A DNA stretch of 23,002 nucleotides. Origin: Botryllus schlosseri (taxonomy: Eukaryota > Chordata > Ascidiacea > Stolidobranchia > Styelidae). Every line of letters starts with the position of its first letter. Position 1 is the first letter of the stretch. The DNA is taken from contig ATSW01006485.1 in assembly GCA_000444245.1 (NCBI GenBank), positions 1-23,002 of the forward strand, written 5' to 3'. Shown in pieces: positions 1 through 8,990 of the stretch. The position numbers and the translations under genes were made by a program. The notes beneath the pieces are model-generated. The model ran no database searches and had not been told where the DNA came from. It saw only the letters and a program-made list of their open reading frames with translations.

Positions 1-291
1 AGCGCTGCGCGTGGCCATATTTCAGAGGCAACTTACTGAGTATAATGTCGGCACCTCCGCGAGAAACTATGAATGGACACTGAAACAAAGGAGAAATTAG
101 GTCCGCGGGTCCGCGGATCGCAGTCCCTCCCTTTGAGTACCCATGCTCACCCAGTTCATTTGGATTTTTAGACTTGTCAAGCAAATACAAAAATTGACTC
201 GAGTCGAGTCGAGTTATTTTACGCATTTGAAAAAATGACTCGACTCAAGTCGAGTCATCAAAAAATCGCGACTCGAGTCATTACAACCCTG
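1..291. mobile_element. hAT-like element fragment, cut by the window edge
   Basis: The stretch ends ACAACCCTG at 291, so its inverted terminus reads CAGGGTTGTAATGACTCG, starting with the YARNG pattern of hAT ends. Three subterminal copies of a GACTCGAGTC-type palindrome lie at 197-280. The 8 bp after the end are CTGATCAG; the matching left copy would lie outside the window. No coding frame is visible. Confidence 0.5.
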
Positions 292-456
292 CTGATCAGT
301 TTCATCTAGACTGGCGTAACAATTCGGCGCTATTATGCCTATATCAAATAATATTACTCCCAGAAGAGTCTTATCCGTAAATTCACATATACAATCGTAA
401 TCAGTTTCATGTGCATGTGCAATTGTGCAGATTGTGCATTTATCAGTGACTTTCAG

Positions 457-3348
457 GTATTTGTTACAGTCCTTGGAAACGGTGAATCTGAAGCAGAATC
501 TCATCACCACAATCGATGCCACGGTATTCGGATTGATTTCTATGATCACGGTCGACTTGTCTCACAACCAACTAACCGCAGTGCCAACGGACAGTTTCCA
601 ACCACAGGGATCCAACTCGCTGGTCGAAAGTAAGTGATCATTTTAGTGCAGTTGACGTGGACTGCGACTAATTCTCATAGTCTCATTTTTACGGGACAAT
701 CATCCCAATCTAATGCTCTGCTTATTGCATGTTTAAACGGAAATGGAGATTCAATTATTTATTGATTGAACGCTTGGGACACATTTTAAGCTTTGTCATG
801 CGAGATTTCATGATGCACCACGGCCTATGCGTTTGTTCGACTCTTACTTACAATACTTGATTTTAGTTCCTACCATAACTCGATGAAATCAATATTCAAT
901 TCATATTCTATTTCAATCGAGAATGATTTGTTATAGATATTTATCTCAACGACAACGAAATAACGACAGTACCCGCTGATGCATTCGTGCACTGTCCGAA
1001 TTTGAGAGTCGTCGTATTGAAAAGGAACCAGATCTCCACTCTTACGACATCGGCTTTTTCGTCGCTGGACCAGCTCAGGGTAATAATGCATTTGTTGTAG
1101 CCTAAGATGTAAAAACGTTTCATCATATATGCATGGGAAAGCTACAACTGTGAATCATTTATTTGGTTCAGTCAGTTCTATCCGACTTTTCTTCCTCAAA
1201 TGCAGAGTGTCGACTTGTCAAGCAATTTAATCTCAACCGTTCCTACGAGCACATTTGAACAATTGGTGCGACTGGAGAGCATTGACCTTACCCAGAATCA
1301 GTTGGAAGTAGTCCAGTCAGGTAAGGTATAATAACAAAACAATTATGATGAATAAGGATCGATGTACTCTGCGCATAAATGATGTTTCTGTGTGTGTGCG
1401 CGTGTTTGGGTGTGTGTGAGAGAGAAATATATTATATGCCCTAACAAATGGAATTCCGACCACATTGTATCAGGGAGTACTGGAGTACTGAAGTACTGAT
1501 TTAAGCATATGGTTTCACTTGAACCAAAGGAAGGATTTTGAATTGAATTTGAATTCGCAATTTTAACGGAATCGTTTTGGTTTTAATATTTATATTATTT
1601 ATATCACAAGAACAATGGCGTAGTTATCGATTAAAATGGTCGTGCGCCCTACGACGCAGATTTTGCAATTAAAATGTTGATGTGAAAATGAATTTGTTCA
1701 ACACTTTGAGACAAATACGGGCAATAATCGGACTCGTACTTGAATATTTTCACATGAATGCAAGATTTGGAATTGAATAATAATTCTGCTTTCTGGAGAG
1801 GAGTAGGTAGTAGGGTGTGTGGAACAAATTGGTTTCGTCATATTTTCAGGAGCTTTCGCAGACTTGGCTCAACTGTCAGAACTGGATCTCGGCTCCAACA
1901 TAATCCACACTGTGGAATTAGGAGCGTTTGATTTGCTTCCTGCACTCGCTACTCTGCGACTGAATAATAACCGGCTTGCCGCGGTCCCGAAAGCTGGGAT
2001 CGAGACAGTCTCGTCTCTGGTGACATTGGATCTCAGTATTAATGTGATTGATGCGTTGTCCGAGAGCAAAGCATTTGGGGACTTGATTAACTTACAATCG
2101 CTGTTTCTACACGTAAGTAATGTCGTTTCTGTGTCGCAGTGAATTGCGTGGACCATATTGTGGTACAATTTCGTGCAATTCTTCGCCAAACACAGTCGGG
2201 GAATACAATACGTGTTCAAATGACTTACTTCATTCGGTTATTAGTTATCTTCGTTCCAGAACATCACAGTATTTCAATACTGTAAGACAGACCACTAGGG
2301 TTGCGTTTAAAACAAATGGTTGTTCAAAACACTTAGTTTAAAAAATGTTTTAAACAGTGTTTTATGCTATAATTGTGTAAATACTTTCCAAAAAACATGC
2401 TTTATGAGCCTACGGACAATTACCACCCGATATAGCCGACGTGTACGATATGGGAGGGTCGGAACACTCAAAATAGTCAGTTCAATAGCTATAGTACGTA
2501 GATATTTCGTCAAAGTAGCAATATTTACTTATATTTTCGATGGTCAATGTAAACCCCTCAGGAAGTCACAATTGGATATTCGTGACGTCATGACTTGAAA
2601 AAACAATAAAAAACAACAATAAAACACATGTTTTGAACAAGGGCCTTGTTTTAAATATGTTTGTTTTAAATTGATTTTTGTTTTATTGTATTGTATTTAT
2701 TGTACCTACATATTCACACAGTCAATGTTTCTGACAGTTTCCCGTACAATTATGTCGCATAGTAGGCTATACTATTCGCAATCCATAGAATCATTTAAAT
2801 AACACCCAATCCTTAACAAAACCAAATACACCACTCAATTTGGAGTTTAATTTGTGAACCCTACTGACCAAACCACCTATGCGAGCTCTCGCGAAAAGGA
2901 TACTGTGACCGAACCCCCATGGCCATCGAGCTACGATATTTTCAGTTTTTCAGTCCGTAATATTAAGCACGATATAAATACCAGATCTATCGAAGTACGG
3001 GTTTCACAATATTGTATACTAGCCTATGCAGCGTACACATTTGGATATGTCAACGGTTTGTTTTCTGTAGAATAACAGCATATCGTCAGTAGCTGAAGAT
3101 TGCTTCGGTGGCTTGACAGCGGTGCAGAACATCACCTTGGACCAAAATTATATTGCTACGATATCGCAAGCCCTATCTTCGGAATCACTTTCCCAGCTCG
3201 CGTATCTCAGTCTGAAAGAGAACGAAATAACGCTTCTGGACGTGACTGCATTTAGCGGTTTCACCGCGCTCGCTACATTGGATTTATCGCTCAATTCGCT
3301 TTCCACGTTGGATGCTGCGGCGTTGAGTGATTGCCAAGCGACTTTGAC
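457..3348 (+). CDS. Leucine-rich-repeat exons of the receptor
   Basis: Five exons (457/470-629, 937-1079, 1206-1320, 1850-2112, 3071-3348) each encode two to four repeats of the 24-residue LxxLxLxxNxI type. Readable cores include LETVNLKQN, NIYLNDNEI, VDLSSNLI, LATLRLNNN, LVTLDLSIN, LFLHNNSI and LATLDLSLN. About 13 repeats lie here and a last one runs into the next exon. The joins are phase 1, 0, 1, 0 and 2, so the introns fall at different points of the repeat rather than one intron per repeat. The intron at 2113-3070 holds a probable DNA transposon and the one at 1321-1849 a TG-rich microsatellite. Confidence 0.9.
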
Positions 3349-6300
3349 GTAAGTATATTGCTATTGAGATCGTGCAAATTCCAACGGAATATTTAGGGTC
3401 AAGAATGCCATACTGACTGTGAACCCCATATTCCATACCTCCACTCCTCATAAAGGATATGTGTATTAAAATCGCATCATATCTATCATAAAATGATGCA
3501 TATTGTCATACGAACCGCACGGATCAACCGACTTACCATAGCATGCATATTATATCCATGAATCGTATGCTCGTTGGCTTCTGGATGGAATATTCAGGAT
3601 CTCTAGCTGATACCATCGTCGTACAAATATTTTTCATATTTAAAACGTTCATTTCATACCCATATGAACATAGCCTGATATCTATTTGTTACAGCGACCT
3701 TCGACTTCAAAACAATTCACTCGTATGCGACTGTAACCTGGAATTGCTTGTCGCGAATTTTTCCGCCGTCATCACGAGCGGGACATGTTCCGCCCCGTCG
3801 GATTTAGCGGACAGAACTCTGTTCGGCTCAAACAAGGTGACCAGCGAAGAAGTATGCCCTCCAACTACGACAACTACCACGACAACAGGTAATTATTCGT
3901 TTTCTCATTACGCATTCATAACAATTAAGAAATATTGACACCCATATTAAGTAGGCCTACACCTGTACAAACTGTGGAAATTGTCAAAAAGTTGGGACTT
4001 CTTGCTGAAATGAAAGATTTTTGAATAAAACACTCTTGAATGATTTGAGGGACATCCATAGTTGTGCATAAATTTTTCGAAAAGTTCTGAATCCCTGCTC
4101 GAGAATTTAGGAAATTTCTCGTCATCAAAAACTATAGTCGCAGCTGGATTTTTTCATTATATGTCTTGCAGCTGTGATATCTGATTACAAATGACCTTTT
4201 CAGAAGAAGTTGATCCCGCTGTATGTAGTCGCGAGTTAATACAACTATATGTTGTGCTTGTGGGAAGATGAAGATGTAATAAAACTGACAATCACTTATT
4301 TGAAGGCCTATTGCCACACAGTGTACTGTATATTGATGCAGCGCAGCTATACCCGCGTACTAGGCTAATATGATTTCTTGTAGTCACTACGGAACAACTA
4401 TAAATTATATATACGTCACTCTCCATTATATATGTTTGAATAAATATTTAGTGGCCACAACCATCGTGGAACCGGTTACCATATTGACTCCGGAACAGGA
4501 AATCACCGTTAAAGTGAACTCGGTAACAACGCTGCCTTGCGTCGCGACTGGAATGCCAGTGCCGTCCATATCGTGGACCAGTCCTTCCGGAACAAACATA
4601 ACCTCTGTGGGAATATACAGCGTCGACCCGACAACCGGTAAGACAGAACAGCATAATTTGTGTCAGAAAAAAGATTTTTCGACTTCTGCAACATACTCCA
4701 GTGTCATATTATTTACCACAACGTTCACGTCTATACTCCTCTGGTTTTTGGAGCCAAGGTAATCGGGAATTATTCTTGAACTGATTTAGTCAAGTGAAGT
4801 ATAGGGTTTGGATGAAGTCTGCATACTTCATGGTTAGAATCGTCCTAATCACTTCGCAGTGCAGACAATGTATCACGATCACGGGATAACGTCTCATTGT
4901 TACAGCTTTAAGAAGTATCATTAGCCGCTCTGCTTGGGATTGGAGTTGGACGCGCGTGTTGCTATTATGAAAGCTGTTAGCCGTGACTGACAAAGACTAA
5001 ATATAGTCTGCCTCGTCCCAACCTACATCTCGAACTACTTGAGTAATTTTCTTTCAAGTAATAAAGTGTCTTTATAGTTGAGTAATAAATACAGAATTAC
5101 CTTGACTAATTGCCTACTTGCAATTGAGTAGCACCAATGACTCCTTGACCAGGCACCGCTGGTTTTCGCGCGGTATGCTCTATATCTATATACTTTTCTC
5201 TCAAAACCATGAATTACTGTACTGTACCTATTCTTACAGCCTTAAAATTGCATCGAATCAATAACCACTTTCCTGAAACATATTCAATCCATAAACAACG
5301 TCATAGAATGAAACATAGCCGCAGAATATTACGTAAAGGGAATGGGAGCTGAACCTCAATTTGGATTATTGGAAACATTGGACAACACACCACATACCTA
5401 CGACGTATCATCACTATCACGTGTTTTCTTTCTTACTGCAGGCACTCTAACGATCAACGGTATCGCGGACGACATGGCCGGATACTATGTTTGTACCGCT
5501 GCAAACTCCCTCGGAGACTCTGCTACAGTGAACATAAGAGTTTGGGTCCTGTTTGCTCCGTACATAACGAATTTCGTTGACGCCGTGATGGTATCTGATC
5601 AGCTCGAATATTACTCTTTGCCGTGTGACGTAAACGCCTACCCACCGGCTACTTTTGAGTGGACCATTCCCGATGACTCTTTAATCGACTTGATTGAGTA
5701 AGCACGATCATGTCATGTTCCTGAACGCATATGTTAACATAAGATCATTCGTATTCCGTTCTTTAGAACCGGGAGTGTCGTCATGACTTCGACAGGAACA
5801 CTGTATTTTTCGACACCTGCAGAATCTAGTACGGGGTATTATAACTGCACCGCTAGTAATTCCGAAGGAAGTGTGTGGAGGGAATCATTCGCTTTTATTT
5901 ATAATGCCACTGAGGTAGGCTATGCTATAATTCTACTGTAAACGCTGTTCGAATTCATGATGTGGAGAGAGTCGTGCAGTAGAGATGTGGCCATGATCAT
6001 TGAAATCAATAATTATACTGATGGACGCTGCATGCTGCTAAACATGCTTATACCTATATAACCTATAGCCAAAGAATGATGTTTCCACTTGTAGACATTA
6101 TTTCGAAATCTTCTTAACTACTTCAATATTAACCGTTATGGGGTCACCGTGATGACTTTTAATGTAGAATTACTAACTTTAGGTATAGCTTGCTGTAAGA
6201 CCTGGTTTTCGGGTTTGCATGAATTGAAAAGTCGTGTGACTAAGATCGAATTGGCGTAGGCTCGTGAAATAAGTTCTTGTCTCCTACAAATGTTGGATTT

Positions 6301-7379
6301 AGAAGTGGCGGTACAAATTTGCACAATCCAATCCATGTTTTGTTTATTAACAGACGTAGGCTGACTCCAAACCGTGGAAATGATTTTGATGGTTACTCTC
6401 GCAGCTGTGACGGCTACTCGATTCAATCGACCCCATATATTTCAATTTTCTAGTCATGGTTCCCAAAGAACAGGCCATTTAGGCTCACGTTTAATTGGAA
6501 AAGTGCATTTAGGCTCACGTTTAATTGGAAAAGTGCATTTTTGCCATGCCGTTACCTGCGTTTGCGTTCAATCGCTATGTGTATGTCTTCCAGAATGCAA
6601 GCCCAATCACAGTACAAGCAGCCGAAGGAAGTTCGGTGGTATTGAACGCACCCGCAATTTACTCGGAAACAGGATTTCTTTGGTTATTGCCTTCTGGATC
6701 ATACATCGTTTCATCTATACACATTCGATCAGGGGAGTCTACGGATGGAAATTCAGATGACAGCGGAGATAGCACCGCCACCAGTACAACCGTTGGGGAC
6801 GTAGTTACCATTGACTCTGGTGTAAATACCGGAACGACTGCATCTACAGATACAGACACCGTTACCGACAGCGGTACAGATAGCACAGATTCGAACACAA
6901 ATACTGGGGATGGTAATTCAAGCAACGCGGATATGGCAGCGCTAATTTCAACCGCGTATACAACTGAAACTCAACTTAATTACACCAATGGCAATCTGTC
7001 TTCCGCATACTCGATAGATACCACCACTGGTGCATTGACCATCCACACATTGTCAACAGTTTCCAACGGTACGTCTGCTGGCACCACGACGGGCACTTAC
7101 ACAATGCTGAGTGCTCTCGGCACTGTCTCATTCAGGGTAGAGATCGATGACAATTCCACCGATATTACAAGTACACTTTCTGATGACGGCCATATTGATA
7201 CCATTCCAACCAAAAATGGTTTCGAGGTCGCTGTGATATATTACATTGTTCTCGGCTCTATTCTCATTATAGTCATTGCTTCGTTTCTTCTGCGGTGCTT
7301 TGTTCTTCGCAAGAAAAAAAAGAAGCCAAAATATCGGACGGACTATCTTCTAACTCCCGACAATGCGACGAAATTCTAA
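457..7379 (+). CDS. LRR-Ig single-pass membrane receptor-like protein, 5'-partial (10 exons)
   Basis: Exons are 457 or 470-629, 937-1079, 1206-1320, 1850-2112, 3071-3348, 3695-3888, 4452-4637, 5442-5697, 5767-5914 and 6594-7379 (TAA at 7377-7379). All junctions are GT-AG and the phases agree; counted from 470 the exons sum to 2529 nt, i.e. 842 residues plus stop. The order is about 14 leucine-rich repeats, an LRR C-terminal cap, a Thr-rich linker, two Ig domains, a cysteine-free Ig-like segment holding a low-complexity stretch, a transmembrane helix and a short basic tail. The architecture is that of animal LRR-Ig cell-surface adhesion or recognition receptors; the ligand cannot be read from the sequence. 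No start codon or signal peptide is in the window, so at least one upstream exon is missing. The first exon could begin at 457 (after TTTCAG) or 470 (after TTACAG). No symbol is given because many LRR-Ig families share this layout. Confidence 0.88.
1387..1426. repeat. TG-rich microsatellite
   Basis: Imperfect TG/CG dinucleotide run grading into GA, inside the third receptor intron (1321-1849). Confidence 0.75.
2296..2863. mobile_element. Probable non-autonomous hAT-like element in a receptor intron
   Basis: The ends are TAGGGTTG (2296) and the reverse complement of TAGGGTTC (2863). Flanks CAGACCAC (2288-2295) and CTGACCAA (2864-2871) match at 6 of 8 bases. Inside, TTTAAAACAA ... TTGTTCAAAACA recurs inverted (about 2307-2360 against 2622-2663). 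No transposase is seen. Confidence 0.45.
3695..3888 (+). CDS. LRR C-terminal cap exon
   Basis: The exon completes the last repeat (LRLQNNSL) and continues into VCDCNLELL, then TSGTCSAP and a final Cys before a run of eight threonines. The CxC ... C ... C spacing is that of an LRRCT disulfide cap. The Thr run, coded by ACx codons, is a probable O-glycosylated hinge between the LRR and Ig parts. The acceptor is at 3693-3694 and the donor at 3889. Confidence 0.9.
4452..5914 (+). CDS. Two Ig-domain exons set (Ig1 and Ig2)
   Basis: Exons 4452-4637, 5442-5697 and 5767-5914. Ig1 has TLPCVATG, SISW and, after the phase-1 intron, GTLTING then DDMAGYYVCTAANSLG, which are the two bridging Cys, the core Trp and the D-x-G-Y-x-C motif. 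Ig2 has YSLPCDVNAYP, FEW, then TLYFSTPAESSTGYYNCTASNSEG. Both domains are split by an intron between the two sheets. The donor after ATT GA (5697) joins the acceptor at 5766 to restore Glu. The 744-bp intron 4638-5441 is AT-rich and shows no further exon. Confidence 0.9.
6476..6540 (+). repeat. Two-copy 30-bp tandem duplication before the last receptor exon
   Basis: A 30-bp unit beginning AGGCTCACGTTTAATTGG occurs twice without a mismatch (6481-6510 and 6511-6540), preceded by CATTT of a partial copy. It ends about 53 bp upstream of the acceptor at 6592-6593, in the branch-point region. Confidence 0.9.
6594..7379 (+). CDS. Last receptor exon: degenerate Ig, Ser/Thr/Asp-rich insert, transmembrane helix, tail
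   Basis: The exon starts phase 0 after GTCTTCCAG and stops at 7377-7379. It begins NASPITVQAAEGSSVVLNA ... FLWLLPSG, an Ig N-terminal half. About 90 residues rich in Ser, Thr, Asp, Gly and Asn follow (coded about 6735-7010), then SIDTTTGALTIHTL ... TYTMLSALGTVSFRVEID, an Ig C-terminal half. The usual two Ig cysteines are absent (VVLNA and TYTML occupy the expected sites). A hydrophobic helix (AVIYYIVLG through FLLRCFVL) and the stop-transfer stretch RKKKKKPKYR follow. The cytoplasmic tail is only about 27 residues, ends NATKF and has no ITIM-like motif; a Tyr-Leu-Leu is present. The read-through start at 6525 is not needed because the splice acceptor explains the frame. Confidence 0.87.
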   Translation, partial: NASPITVQAAEGSSVVLNAPAIYSETGFLWLLPSGSYIVSSIHIRSGESTDGNSDDSGDSTATSTTVGDVVTIDSGVNTGTTASTDTDTVTDSGTDSTDSNTNTGDGNSSNADMAALISTAYTTETQLNYTNGNLSSAYSIDTTTGALTIHTLSTVSNGTSAGTTTGTYTMLSALGTVSFRVEIDDNSTDITSTLSDDGHIDTIPTKNGFEVAVIYYIVLGSILIIVIASFLLRCFVLRKKKKKPKYRTDYLLTPDNATKF

Positions 7380-8853
7380 TGGACAAAAGGCTTGACTTTT
7401 CTGGATAATATGAATAATGTATATTTATACATGTGTGTCATTAATTCCCGTGCGCTGGGAGTAGGAGTATGACACAGGCAATTCCTTGATATCGTTTGCA
7501 AATTTCAGTAATACGTGGACGAAAATCCGCCTTGAGTCACACTTTTATATTTATGTTAGACCCTGGTAACTTCCACACCCTATTTAACGTCCACTTTTAT
7601 GTCTGAGAGTCGCGCATATGTCACGATGGAAATATATTTCCGCTTCGGCACGATTTCCTGAACCAACATCATGCTAGATTAGCGGTTCCCAATATTTTTA
7701 TAGTCGCGGCCCAATTTCCGACTTGAAAATTGTTCCGCGGCTCACCTCTAAGTTTGGGGAGCTGAATACTAAAAAAAGATACTTGATGTCATTTTTAGAA
7801 GCTGATTACTAAAAAATTTCAGAACCTTCACGACCTCCAGAAAGAAGGCAAATTATCCCCAAGTTGAAACGTACTGTACTAGATAAATGAAGTATATAAA
7901 AATTTTCACACTGTGATATATAATCCGATCAGCCAGTTCGTGTCGTAATCACGGGGGAGCCCAATATTTTGTCTGCATTAACGATCGGACTGCGGAGTCA
8001 CGAACTGAGGCCTCAATTCGCGATTCCCGTAAGCCGTTTACGCAGCGTTACGAATGTCTTGTGTTGTACTACCTTTCCGCACTTATTCTACACTGCCTCA
8101 ACTTTTATTTGGGTTGCATACTTAGTTTGAAGAGTGAGTACTGAGCAGTCACTGTTGATGTTGACACTGTATAGTATATGCCGTATTTCACACTTAATAT
8201 TTATAACGTTATGAATTGATGATTATATAACTCACTATTTATTGCGGTGGTTGTATCGGTCACCTCACTACTTATATATACGTGATTTATCTTTCGACAA
8301 TACATGCATGAGTATGACAGAATTTGGGATGAATATATAATTACATAATAGGGTTGAGTGAATTTAATGAAAATTCAATACACATTTTCACCCATCCAAG
8401 ACACGCAGTGCACAATATGATATGAAACGAAATGATAGCTATCGAAACGACATAGTGCAGTCAGTAAAACATACACCACACCTCGCAATAACACAAATAT
8501 CGTCGCGATCGATTCGCATGAACATGAACATTCATTCATTTTAAAATTCCGTGCTCTAGCACGAACCTGACCCGATCTCGAAAAATCTTGGATCGAAATC
8601 CAATTAGTCCGTAACTTCAAATTTTCAATTTCAAATCCAGATTCCATGTTCATCTCTTGATTGTCATTATACGGCATCGCCGAAAAGTGACTTGTAGCTA
8701 TTCACCTCACATCAGGTATCGTAAATTGCAGCCTGTTTCACTACACACGTACATAATATTTATGATGAGAAATTGTAAAATCAGGTAGGATACGCTCATT
8801 AGACATACAGATGATTTGCTCATTGAATGCTGCAAATCATCAATGTCGTCATT
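7380..8853. other. Intergenic spacer between convergent genes
   Basis: AT-rich DNA holding the 3' ends of the two tail-to-tail genes. No canonical AATAAA was found for the receptor gene. At 7680-7760 a sequence starting TAGCGGTTCCCAA with GTCGCGGCCCAA resembles a hAT-type terminus, but no partner end was found. Otherwise I see nothing. Confidence 0.5.
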
Positions 8854-8990
8854 CTACTCAACGCCACACGTATTGCAAGTAAGCTTGCAATGAATTTTCA
8901 CGTATCGATTACTCGTGCAGTGCGATGTCCAACTACCGCAATTTGCGTCCGAGTCACTGCAAACTCCTTCCTTGTCGCGATTGTCACCAC
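8854..8990 (-). CDS. ShK domain 7, terminal exon
   Basis: After the acceptor TTCGGTAG the frame reads two bases to complete Gly, then GDNRDKEGV, CSDSDANCGSWTSHC, CKLTCNTC, GVE and TAG at 8856-8854. All six ShK cysteines are present. The phase-1 acceptor fits the phase-1 donor at 9624. An open frame on the opposite strand (8827-9030) is its antisense shadow. No AATAAA was found close downstream. Confidence 0.82.

Noticed and set aside
171-185. GACTTGTCAAGCAA resembling an LRR exon at 1211
   Set aside because: Only 14 bases match, the frame closes at once and it lies within a transposon fragment.
1471-1498. CAGGGAGTACTGGAGTACTG as a hAT-type left end
   Set aside because: No matching right end or target duplication was found in the intron.
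2320-2598. Plus-strand open frame of 92 codons
   Set aside because: It lies inside a transposon-like repeat in an intron, has no domain pattern and is not needed by the flanking phase-0 exons.
4790-4993. Minus-strand frame of 67 codons in the Ig1 intron
   Set aside because: No domain and no splice context; the intron's flanking exons join in phase without it.
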